Shown here: piece after piece, positions 8,365 through 16,182 of the stretch | How the letters are laid out: the number at the start of each line of letters is the position of its first letter | How positions within the stretch are numbered: position 1 is the first letter of the stretch | Position numbers and translations under genes: made by a program | The notes under the pieces: generated by a model | Database searches by the model: none | Seen by the model: the letters and a program-made list of their open reading frames with translations, nothing else | What the model was told of the DNA's origin: nothing | Source of the DNA: Amycolatopsis pretoriensis | GTDB lineage: Bacteria > Actinomycetota > Actinomycetes > Mycobacteriales > Pseudonocardiaceae | DNA length: 64,000 bases | NCBI RefSeq assembly: GCF_900107925.1 | Contig: NZ_FNUJ01000004.1 | Coordinates: 744,001 to 808,000 of the forward strand | Direction: 5' to 3'

Positions 8365-8988
8365 ATGCTGGACACCGAAGTCCTCTCGCAAGCGCCTTCG
8401 CGGGCGCTCGACGTCGTCACGCCGCTCGGGGACGTGCGGTTCGCCGTCCGCGCCGGGGGCTGGGACGTGCCCGCGAGACCCGAGCTGACCTGGGGACTCG
8501 GCTCCGGCGCGCGGCTGTGCCGGTGGCGGCACCGGTCCGTGCGGCTCGACGTGCTTTCCGGGGCCACCGCCTCCGGGGAGCCCGGCGTGACCCGCGAGAC
8601 CACGATCTTCCGCGTGCTCGCCCGCGAGACGGTCGGCGAGTTCGTCGTCCAGGCCGAGCTGACCGGCGCGCCGGTCGAGGCGCGCGTCTGGGAAAGCGCC
8701 TTCACCGCCGAGACCGCCGACGCGGTGGTGAGCGTCGGCGGCCCCAGCGCCGACGTGCTGCGACGGTGCTCGCGAGCCGGGCAGCACGTGCCGCCGTACT
8801 GGTCGCGGCTGCTGGGCGGCGACGCCGTCGAGCGGACCGGCGGCCGGCTCACCTGGCAGCTGCCGGCCGTCGAACGCGGCGACTACGCCGAGCTCTGGGT
8901 GACCGTCGCCTGGAGCGCGGCGGGTGGCGACCCGGGCCGGGCGCTCGACATCGATCCGGCCCGGGTCCTGCGCGAGCTAACCCAATGA
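8365..8988 (+). CDS. Hypothetical protein
   Basis: 207 residues, soluble, with no signal peptide or membrane segment. It is rich in beta-strand-like segments (LTWGLGSGARLCRWRHRSVRLDVLSG; LTWQLPAVERGDYAELWVTVAWS), suggesting a beta-sandwich. I do not recognise the family. The start is ATG 8365, divergent from the DUF2716 gene with 77 bp between them. Its last 12 bp overlap the convergent fucosidase-like gene. Third-position GC is like its neighbours, so it is probably a real gene. Confidence 0.6.
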   Translation: MLDTEVLSQAPSRALDVVTPLGDVRFAVRAGGWDVPARPELTWGLGSGARLCRWRHRSVRLDVLSGATASGEPGVTRETTIFRVLARETVGEFVVQAELTGAPVEARVWESAFTAETADAVVSVGGPSADVLRRCSRAGQHVPPYWSRLLGGDAVERTGGRLTWQLPAVERGDYAELWVTVAWSAAGGDPGRALDIDPARVLRELTQ

Positions 8989-11781
8989 GATCCGGTCCAG
9001 ATCCGGAGCCCCCGCGCGGTCGTTGCCGATCCGGATCGCGTTGGCGCCCGCGGTCAGCGTCACCGGGACCGAAGTGGTGTACGGCGTGCTGTTGCCGGCG
9101 CCGCTCACCTTGACCTCCACCGGCGCGCCGCCGTTGACCGACACGAAGTACGACCGGTCGCCGTTGACGGTGAAGTCGAGGTACAGGGTGTACTGACCGG
9201 CCGCGCCGGCGACGACGTCCGGGAACGTCACCGCGGCACCCGCGCTGCCACCGATGTTGCGCACCTTCTGCCCGCCCGAGCACGGGGAGCAGCTCGTGAC
9301 GCCGGCGTCGCCGATGTCGTTGGCCGAGTCCTCCGCCTCCCGCATGAACACGCGGCCGGCCGGGCGCGGCTTCACCTGCACCGGCTTGCTGACCGACTTC
9401 GCGCGCCCGAGCGTGGTGAAGTTCGCCGTCACCGGGATGGTGACGTCCTGGGCGGCCGGGGCGGTCACCGTCCACGATCCACTGAGGACCTGGCCGAGCC
9501 GCAGGTTCGCCGCGGTCACGGGGGCACCCTCGAGCGTCCAGCCCGCCGGGACGACCGGGGCCAGCGACACCTGGCCGACCGGGTCGTCGACGTCGAGCCG
9601 CAGCGACGCGGCGACCTTTATGGACTGCCGGCCGGGCGAAACCCATTGCACGCCGGCGGGTTCCACGGTCAACGTCGTCTTCGGCGTGTACGACTCGGGT
9701 GGCAGCGGTGCCACCGCGATCCGGTCGAGGGCGGTCGTGCCGGACACCTTGATCGTGTTGCCGCCGGGGTTCAGCGGCACGGGGATCGCGGCCGGAGCGT
9801 TCACGGTGATCGGTGCGGCGCCGTTCACGCTCACCGACAGCGTTCCGGGCCCGGCCGTGTCCAGCTGCAGCTGGGACGGACCCGCGGCCTGGACGTTCCG
9901 GAAGACGACGGCACCGCGGTCGAGGCCGCTGACCGCGGCCGTGCCCGAGCACGCCTCGCACCACACCGGGGATGCCTTGCCCTCGAAGCCGTTGCGCCAC
10001 GACTCCGCCTCCAGGGGCACCTCGCCGCGGGGGTCGGGGTAGCCATAGGCGACGTCGATCTCGTCGAGCGCGAGCTGGTGGAAGAACGGCTTGGCCTGCG
10101 GGCCCGACCACGTGTTCAGCACCTCGAGCTTGAGGTAGCGCGCGTGCACCTCGCCGACGTCGACGAACTGGACGCCGCGGGTGCTCGGCAGGGCACCGGT
10201 GCGCACAGAGCGCCAGTTCTTGCCGTCGTCGCCGGCGTAGACGCGGTAGTCCTTGATCCGCGCGGAATCTTCGGCGCGACCGAAAGATTCGCGTGCGGCC
10301 GTCGGCGACGACTCTCGCTCGTGCACCGCCAGGTACGCCGTGGACCGCTTCTTGCCGAGGTCGAGCGTCACCGACACCGGCTGCTGCCCGCCCGCGTCCC
10401 AGTAGTTCAGGTAGCTGCCGTCGGTGAGGTTCGACGCGGGGTGGCCCGGTGCCGACGCCGACGCGGTCGCCTTGATCGTGCTCTTGTCGTAGAAGTACTG
10501 CTGTCCGGCGGTGTCCACTTCGAACACGGTGTCGTAGGTGTCCCAGTCCTTGATGTCCAGAATAGACAGGTAGCCGCCGGACTGGGCGAACCGCATCGGC
10601 TCGCCGGTGCGCACATCGGACACTCGGGTGACGCGATAGCCGTTGTCACGCAAGCGGACCAGGTTCGTCGACGGCCGCGTCACGACGTGCACGTACTGCG
10701 TCTGTCCTTTCAGGGTGATGACGCCGTGGGCGCCGTCGTTCCAGAAGCCGGGCTGCATGCCGCCGTACATGTAGCCGCCGCCTTCGGTGCCTTCCAGGGT
10801 CTTCTTGATCGGCTGCGTCCAGGACGCCATGAAGTTGTTGAACGCCTCCTGCTGCGGCGGGAACTTCCCGTTCAGCATGGCGGTTTCGGCCATCAGCGAC
10901 TTGATCGACGAGCCCGCGTTCGTGATGTAGCGGCCGGTGGAGAGGCGGAAGTCGACGGCCTGGTCGCCGCCGCTGTACCACCAGTCGCCGTTGGTCGGCA
11001 GCTTGTAGTCGGCTTCGGTGAGCCGCGGCATCGGCGTGTAGATCGCTTGGGGGTAGTCGTAGGACGGGGTCATGCCGGTCTTTTGTTCGTTGCTGACCGT
11101 GTCCATGATCGGCGTGTCCTCGTTGTTGTTGCTCAGCAACATCGACGGCCGCTTCTCGCGGATGTGCTCGTAGAGCCCGTGCTGCTCCCAGTACTCGTTG
11201 TCGTTGTCGATCCAGAACCCGGCGAGGTCGGCGTAACGGTCCATGACCTCGTCGAACAGGTCGTAGCTGTACTCGCCGAAGCCCGGCCGGGTGGTCAGGT
11301 CGACGGGGTGGCCCTTGTACGCCGAGTAGGCGGCCGAATCGAGCGACTCGTGGCCGGTTTCGTTGTGCCACTGGGGATCGTCGGTCATGTAGAGCATCAC
11401 TCGGACGCCCTTGGCCTTGCCCGCGGCGATCAGTTCGCCGAGGAAGTCGCGCTGGGTCGAGCAGCTGCCCGGGATCTTCGACGGCCACGGCCGCGCGTAG
11501 CCCAGCCGGCTGTGGAAGGTGGTGAGGACGACGTAGGACGCGCCGAGCTTCGTCGCCTCGTCGATCCAGTAGTCCGGCGTCCAGCCGCCGGCGGTGACGT
11601 CGTGCTCCCAGGCGGCGCAGTCGGTGTGCCGCGGCGCGGTGAACATGCCCCAGTGCAGGAACAGGCCGGCCGTCGACGCGCGCAGCCAGTCCTGGCGCGG
11701 GTGGTACAGCTCGGCGTGCGCGGGGGTGACCAGGGTCGCCAGCAGCACGATGACCGCGGCGAGGCAGGCTCGGACTCTCAT
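8977..11781 (-). CDS. Secreted GH29 alpha-L-fucosidase-like protein with F5/8 and CBM modules
   Basis: 934 residues. A signal peptide (about 1-23) is followed by a GH29-type TIM barrel (about 25-350: FLHWGMFT, YVVLTTFHS, then FWIDNDNEYWE carrying the likely nucleophile Asp). A fucosidase C-terminal-type region follows. Next come an F5/8-C/discoidin (CBM32) module (about 440-575), a CBM6/35-like segment, an NPCBM/NEW3-like Ig region (about 690-810) and a final CBM6/35 module (about 815-934). GH29 enzymes remove alpha-L-fucose from glycans; the exact linkage cannot be read. A TTGACG-type promoter with an internal dyad lies upstream. The 3' end overlaps the convergent hypothetical gene by 12 bp. 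Confidence 0.78.
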   Translation of the reverse strand: MRVRACLAAVIVLLATLVTPAHAELYHPRQDWLRASTAGLFLHWGMFTAPRHTDCAAWEHDVTAGGWTPDYWIDEATKLGASYVVLTTFHSRLGYARPWPSKIPGSCSTQRDFLGELIAAGKAKGVRVMLYMTDDPQWHNETGHESLDSAAYSAYKGHPVDLTTRPGFGEYSYDLFDEVMDRYADLAGFWIDNDNEYWEQHGLYEHIREKRPSMLLSNNNEDTPIMDTVSNEQKTGMTPSYDYPQAIYTPMPRLTEADYKLPTNGDWWYSGGDQAVDFRLSTGRYITNAGSSIKSLMAETAMLNGKFPPQQEAFNNFMASWTQPIKKTLEGTEGGGYMYGGMQPGFWNDGAHGVITLKGQTQYVHVVTRPSTNLVRLRDNGYRVTRVSDVRTGEPMRFAQSGGYLSILDIKDWDTYDTVFEVDTAGQQYFYDKSTIKATASASAPGHPASNLTDGSYLNYWDAGGQQPVSVTLDLGKKRSTAYLAVHERESSPTAARESFGRAEDSARIKDYRVYAGDDGKNWRSVRTGALPSTRGVQFVDVGEVHARYLKLEVLNTWSGPQAKPFFHQLALDEIDVAYGYPDPRGEVPLEAESWRNGFEGKASPVWCEACSGTAAVSGLDRGAVVFRNVQAAGPSQLQLDTAGPGTLSVSVNGAAPITVNAPAAIPVPLNPGGNTIKVSGTTALDRIAVAPLPPESYTPKTTLTVEPAGVQWVSPGRQSIKVAASLRLDVDDPVGQVSLAPVVPAGWTLEGAPVTAANLRLGQVLSGSWTVTAPAAQDVTIPVTANFTTLGRAKSVSKPVQVKPRPAGRVFMREAEDSANDIGDAGVTSCSPCSGGQKVRNIGGSAGAAVTFPDVVAGAAGQYTLYLDFTVNGDRSYFVSVNGGAPVEVKVSGAGNSTPYTTSVPVTLTAGANAIRIGNDRAGAPDLDRISLG

Positions 11782-11811
11782 GGGCCGCTCCTTCGTCGGA
11801 GAGGTCCGATG

Positions 11812-11838
11812 ATTATGTGGTCATATATCAGACGTCAA
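11812..11838 (-). promoter_or_regulatory. Fucosidase-gene promoter with GntR-like dyad
   Basis: On the minus strand TTGACG (11833-11838) is followed about 15-17 bases later by CATAAT/TAATCA. Between them lies an AT-rich imperfect dyad ATATG-ACCA-CATAAT (11812-11828). A repressor bound there would block the promoter. The dyad resembles GntR-family sites; no such gene is adjacent. Confidence 0.4.
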
Positions 11839-11875
11839 GGGAAGATGCCGCTCATCGGGACTTAGTCGTCAGACC

Positions 11876-11902
11876 TGTCACATACTCGGCGCGGGATACG
11901 TC
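11876..11902 (+). promoter_or_regulatory. ECF41-type promoter (TGTCACA-N16-CGTC)
   Basis: TGTCACA at 11876-11882 and CGTC at 11899-11902 are separated by 16 bases. This is the published consensus recognised by ECF41 sigma factors, about 30 bp before the ECF41 gene start. It implies autoregulation of the downstream sigma gene. Confidence 0.8.
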
Positions 11903-11934
11903 AAGGTGGTGACGACCCGCGAAAGGACCGACTC

Positions 11935-12813
11935 GTGAACGACGATCTGCTGGCCCGCAGCTTCGAGACCCACCGCAGCCACCTGCGGTCCGTCGCCTAC
12001 CGGATGCTGGGCTCGCTGAGCGAGGCCGAGGACGCCGTGCAGGAGTCGTGGCTGCGGCTGAGCCGGAGCGACTCGGCCGCGGTCGAGAACCTCGGCGGCT
12101 GGCTGACGACGGTCGTCGGGCGCGTCTGCCTCGACATGCTGCGCTCGCGCAAGGCTCGGCGTGAGGAGCCGTGGGACGTCGTGGTGCCCGACCCGATCGT
12201 CAGCCGCGAGGACGCCGGGCCCGAGCACGAGGCGCTGATGGCGGACTCGGTCGGCCTCGCGCTGCTGGTCGTGCTCGACACGCTCACCCCGGGCGAGCGG
12301 CTGGCGTTCGTGCTGCGGGACATGTTCGCGATGCCGTTCGAGGAGATCGCGCCGATCGTCGGCCGGTCGGAGGCGGCGACCCGCCAGCTGGCGAGCCGCG
12401 CCCGGCGCCGCGTCCAGGGCGCGCCGGTGGCCCCGGACCCGGACCTCGCCCGGCAGCGCGAAGTGGTCGAGGCCTTCCTGGCGGCGGCCCGCGGCGGCGA
12501 CTTCGACGCGCTGGTGTCGGTCCTCGACCCGGAGGTCGTGCTGCGCGCGGACCGCGGTGCCGCCGGCGATTCGGTGGAGGTCCACGGCCCGGCGGCGGTG
12601 GCCGACCAGGCGCTGACATTCTCCCGGCTGGGAGCGGGCGGCGGCACGGTCCGCCGGGCGCTGGTCAACGGCGCGGCGGGCGTGGTCGGCATCCGCGAGG
12701 GGCGGCCGTTCTCGGTGCTGGGCTTCACGGTGGCGGGCGGGCGGATCGTGGAGATCGACATCCTGGCCGACCCCGAGCGCCTCAGCCGCCTGGACCTGGC
12801 CGTTCTCGACTGA
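11935..12813 (+). CDS. ECF41-group RNA polymerase sigma factor (SigJ-like, SnoaL-type C-terminus)
   Basis: 292 residues. Sigma region 2 is at about 5-72 (AYRMLGSLSEAEDAVQESWLR) and region 4 at about 105-160 (PFEEIAPIVGRSEAATRQLASRARRR). A SnoaL/NTF2-like extension of about 120 residues follows (VVEAFLAAARGGDFDALVSVLDPEV), which in ECF41 factors acts as a built-in regulator of activity. The GTG start has an AAAGGA ribosome site, and an exact ECF41 promoter motif lies upstream. ECF41 factors usually neighbour a carboxymuconolactone decarboxylase, oxidoreductase or epimerase target; none is next to this gene, so its targets are elsewhere or it regulates only itself here. Confidence 0.9.
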   Translation: MNDDLLARSFETHRSHLRSVAYRMLGSLSEAEDAVQESWLRLSRSDSAAVENLGGWLTTVVGRVCLDMLRSRKARREEPWDVVVPDPIVSREDAGPEHEALMADSVGLALLVVLDTLTPGERLAFVLRDMFAMPFEEIAPIVGRSEAATRQLASRARRRVQGAPVAPDPDLARQREVVEAFLAAARGGDFDALVSVLDPEVVLRADRGAAGDSVEVHGPAAVADQALTFSRLGAGGGTVRRALVNGAAGVVGIREGRPFSVLGFTVAGGRIVEIDILADPERLSRLDLAVLD

Positions 12814-12821
12814 CCCGAGGA

Positions 12822-12870
12822 CATGAACGACTCTTTCAGCGCGTCCGACGTCATGAAAGAGTCGTTCATG
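12822..12870. repeat. Palindromic element between convergent genes (17-bp perfect arms)
   Basis: CATGAACGACTCTTTCA (12822-12838) is perfectly complementary to 12854-12870 across a 15-base loop. It lies 9 bp after the sigma-gene stop, and the right arm contains the TGA stop of the leftward SpvB/YD-repeat gene (12866-12868). The outer right flank (GGCGTTTCGGCGA) resembles the flank of the element at 33774-33826 (GACGTTTCGCCGA), which suggests one repeat family. It could serve as a bidirectional terminator. Confidence 0.8.
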
Positions 12871-15800
12871 GCGTTTCGGCGACCACCGTGCCGGAGTCGT
12901 CGGTGATCAGGGCTATCTCGTCGCGCTCGTCGAAGTGCACGTACTCGCGGTGGCCGTCCGCGTGCTGGCGGACCGTTCCCGCCACCACGACCACCAGTTC
13001 GCCGTCCTCGATCGCGTACAGGTCGTCCGGGGTCAGGACCTCGTGGATGTGCGTGCCGTTCGTCGTCAGCGTGCGGACGCGGCGGCCCGTGTGGTCGTAG
13101 CCGTACAGCGCGTTGACGCCGTCGTCGCCGTGCACCCCGCGCAGCCGGCCGAACGCGTCGTGGATCTCGCTGCCCGGCCGTGGCTCCGCCGGTGTCCCGG
13201 GCGTGATCGGGCGCAACCAGCCCGGGCCCCGGACGACGTGCTCCGGGGTGAAGTGCTCGCTCACCCCGTTCGCGTAGTGCACCGCCGTCCGTCGGCCGCG
13301 CAGGTCGTACTGGACCGCGTCGACGAACCCCGGCACGCTCACCAGCCGGCCGACCTCGTCGTACTGGTGGCGGACGGTCAACCGCCCGTCGCCCGCGTCG
13401 GGGTAGACCACTTCGGACAGTCGGCCGTCCGCCCGGCGCGTGACGTTCAGCCGGTACTCGACGGCGATGTGCGCCGGCCGCCAGCGCCGCTCCGCCGGGT
13501 GGCCGAGCGGGTCGTAGCCGAACAGCGTCACGCCGGATTCGTCGGCGACGCGCACCAGCCGCCCGCAGCTGTGCGGGCCCGCTTCGAGCGGGACCGGGAG
13601 CCCGCCGTCGTGGTAGGTGTACGTCGTGACCGGCGTGCCGCCCGGGTCGTCGACCAGCACCGCGACCACCCGGTCGGCCGCGTCGTGCACGCGGTACACC
13701 GTGTGCCCGCTCGCGGTCCGAGTCTCGACCGCGTTGCCGGCGGCGTCCCGCGCGTGCACGACGCCGTCCGCGTCACGCAGTTCACGGCCCAGCAGGTCCC
13801 GGACGATCCCAGCCGGAGAGTCCGATGTGGACGTACCAAGTGGACGGCCGAGGGCGTCGTAGTGGAACGACTCGAAGGCCACCGGGGGCTGGGAAGCGGG
13901 AAACGCCCGGCTCGTCCGGCTCAGCAGCCCGCGCGCGCAGTACTCGTGGTGCTCGTCGACGACGTCGCCGAGCAGCTCCGCGTGCCGGCGCTGCAGCAGC
14001 CGGCCGGCGCCATCGCGCAGCTCCGCCGTCACGAGCACCTCGGCCTCGCCGGACACCGCCCGCCGCTCGGTCGTCACCCGGGCCCCTTCGTAGCGGTACC
14101 GGACGGTCGGCAGCTCCGCCGAATCACCCGGCCGCACCACGGTTTCCGGACGCCCCAGCGGATCCAGGGTCATCGTGGTCACCGCGCCCGCCGGATCGGT
14201 CACCTCGCACACGCGGGCCGTGCGGACGTCGTACCGCGTCGCCGTCACGTTCCCGAGCGGGTCCGAGAACACCTCCGGGAAGCACCGGTCGGCCGAGTAC
14301 CGCACCTCGTGGGTGTGGCCGTGCGGCCCGGTCGTCGTGGTGCGCAGCCCGGCGACGGTGTCGAGCCGTCCGTGGAACGTCGTCACCCACCAGCCGTCCT
14401 CGCCGGGGCGGCGGTGGTAGCCGTGGTGCCGGAAGTCGGGCACGACCGGGCCGTACACGCCGGCGACGAGCGCGTCGGTCAGTGCCAGCTCCTCCCGCGC
14501 GGTGAGCAGGCCGTGGGTGCCGGCGGTGCCGTCGGGCCGCTCGTCGTACCGGAACACCGTGTCCGACATGACTTTCCCGTCGCCGTCCACCGCGCGGACG
14601 CGGGCGGGCAGCGAGGTGAACCGGCGCTCGGGCGAGGTCGCGTACGTCGTGCGGGTGTCGCGGACGACCGGCTCGCGGCCGGGCCGCTTGACCGTCTCCA
14701 CCTCCCGGACCGGGTTGCCGGCGGGGTCGAAGTCCGTCTCCGTCGTGGTGACCGAGACCGGACGCTCGCGGCGCTCGAAGTCGGTCGCCACCGAACGAGT
14801 CCACTTCGGACGGCGGGCGTGCTCCACCCGGATGTACGGCCGATCCTCCTGGGTGGACCCGTCGAGGCCGTAGACCTCTTCCTTGTCGACGAAACCGCCG
14901 TCGCCGAACCAGCGCACGGTTCGCAGCGTCGGCGCGTACTCGTCGCCGAGCTCGTCCTGGACGACGCGGCCGAAGCCGGGGAACCGGCCGTCGTGGTAGG
15001 AGAACTCCGTCACGCCGGTCTGTCCCGTGACCGCCTCGTGCCGCGTGACGCGCCGGACCACCGGGACCGTCTCGACGGTCGCGTACTCGACCGAGGTGAG
15101 CAGCCCGAGCCCGTTGTCGATCTCGCTCAGCCGCCCGGTGCGCGGGAGGTCGGGAGGATCGAGCGGGTAGCAGGGCACGGAGTCGTCGAGAAGCAGCACC
15201 CCGCCACCCCCACCACCGGCCCGGGCTGGAGCGGCGACGTGGACCCGGTGCGCGACCGGCGGTTCGGCGCGGGCGTAGGCCAGCCGCAGCACCGGCGCGG
15301 CCGCCTCGGCGCCGTGCGCGTCGAACCCGGTGAGCGCGACCGACGTCAGCAGCGAAGCGCCGGTGACCTCGTCCTCGTCGTAGCCGAGGTGCCACCGGCG
15401 GACGAGCGGCCGCGCGTCCGCCGGCACCCGCAGGTCGACGCGGGTGCACCGCAGCGCCGTCGTGACGAGCGTGCCGTTGCGGCCCCAGCGCAGCACGTCC
15501 GGACGCTCCTCGTAGGTGAAGTCCACTTCGTACGGGCCGTAGGACACGCGCGCGAGGTACGCCTGCCCGCTGTGGTGCGCCCAGCCGAAGTCCACGGCGT
15601 TCCCGAACGGGTCCTCGGTCCGTTCGAGGTACCAGGCCGTGCCGGCGGACCGGCCGCCGTCGGTCGTGCCGAGCAGGTGCCGGACCCCCGACCGGGTGGT
15701 GAGCACGAACCCGCCGCCGCGGCGGACGAGCTTGCCGCCGTCGCCGGAGTGCGCGCGGCCGTCGGCCAGCCGGACGTGCGGCAGCGGCAGCGCGAACCCG

Positions 15801-16000
15801 CCGCCGAAGACGCCGTTCGGCGCGCCGGTCGTGTAGCGCAGCGCCAGCGCGGGCGCGACGCCGCCGGGACCCGGGGGCAGGTCGAGCGGCACGGCGAAGC
15901 TGCCGCCCCCGGTCGCCGGGTCCGGCGCGAACGCGCCGCCCAGCCCCCGGACCGGCGCGGGCCGCTCCGCCTCCTGAGCGCTCGACCGGAGCACAACCAT
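12866..16000 (-). CDS. Compact SpvB/TcB-like YD-repeat protein, lacking propeller and RHS core
   Basis: 1044 residues with no signal peptide. The N-terminus (about 20-250) is SpvB-like (FAPDPATGGGSFAVPLDLP, LALRYTTGAPNGVFG). A Tc-toxin middle region follows (DNGLGLLTSVEYATVE, EFSYHDGRFPGFGRV, about 285-370). YD/RHS repeats then run to the end (VTATRYD, GRPETVV, TLFGYDPLGHP, ALYGYDHTGRRV). Full TcB proteins carry an FG-GAP beta-propeller between the first two parts; here there is only a short linker with six glycines. The C-terminus stops at VVAETP before any RHS core or hypervariable toxin. The stop codon lies in a palindromic repeat, so the gene may be truncated. The ATG has GGGGAGA upstream. 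It probably forms part of an RHS cocoon; toxicity is doubtful. Confidence 0.75.
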   Translation of the reverse strand: MVVLRSSAQEAERPAPVRGLGGAFAPDPATGGGSFAVPLDLPPGPGGVAPALALRYTTGAPNGVFGGGFALPLPHVRLADGRAHSGDGGKLVRRGGGFVLTTRSGVRHLLGTTDGGRSAGTAWYLERTEDPFGNAVDFGWAHHSGQAYLARVSYGPYEVDFTYEERPDVLRWGRNGTLVTTALRCTRVDLRVPADARPLVRRWHLGYDEDEVTGASLLTSVALTGFDAHGAEAAAPVLRLAYARAEPPVAHRVHVAAPARAGGGGGGVLLLDDSVPCYPLDPPDLPRTGRLSEIDNGLGLLTSVEYATVETVPVVRRVTRHEAVTGQTGVTEFSYHDGRFPGFGRVVQDELGDEYAPTLRTVRWFGDGGFVDKEEVYGLDGSTQEDRPYIRVEHARRPKWTRSVATDFERRERPVSVTTTETDFDPAGNPVREVETVKRPGREPVVRDTRTTYATSPERRFTSLPARVRAVDGDGKVMSDTVFRYDERPDGTAGTHGLLTAREELALTDALVAGVYGPVVPDFRHHGYHRRPGEDGWWVTTFHGRLDTVAGLRTTTTGPHGHTHEVRYSADRCFPEVFSDPLGNVTATRYDVRTARVCEVTDPAGAVTTMTLDPLGRPETVVRPGDSAELPTVRYRYEGARVTTERRAVSGEAEVLVTAELRDGAGRLLQRRHAELLGDVVDEHHEYCARGLLSRTSRAFPASQPPVAFESFHYDALGRPLGTSTSDSPAGIVRDLLGRELRDADGVVHARDAAGNAVETRTASGHTVYRVHDAADRVVAVLVDDPGGTPVTTYTYHDGGLPVPLEAGPHSCGRLVRVADESGVTLFGYDPLGHPAERRWRPAHIAVEYRLNVTRRADGRLSEVVYPDAGDGRLTVRHQYDEVGRLVSVPGFVDAVQYDLRGRRTAVHYANGVSEHFTPEHVVRGPGWLRPITPGTPAEPRPGSEIHDAFGRLRGVHGDDGVNALYGYDHTGRRVRTLTTNGTHIHEVLTPDDLYAIEDGELVVVVAGTVRQHADGHREYVHFDERDEIALITDDSGTVVAETP

Positions 16001-16182
16001 GCTGATCTCCCCGAATGCATCCGTGACTTCCGGGGGCCAAGTGGGTGAGCCGGACCCGTCAGATACGTCTTCACCCGTTTGCCGTCGTCGTTACCCATTC
16101 GTGATGTTGGTGTCGTATCCCGGTGGCGGCCCACGGGTCTTTCCCGGGTGCCATCAGTGATCAATGGCGGAGGGTGGACCCG

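Noticed and set aside
12822-12870. Insertion sequence end
   Set aside because: No transposase gene and no direct target duplications flank the palindrome.
12866-16000. A complete Tc toxin complex
   Set aside because: No TcA gene, no propeller, no RHS core and no C-terminal toxin are present.
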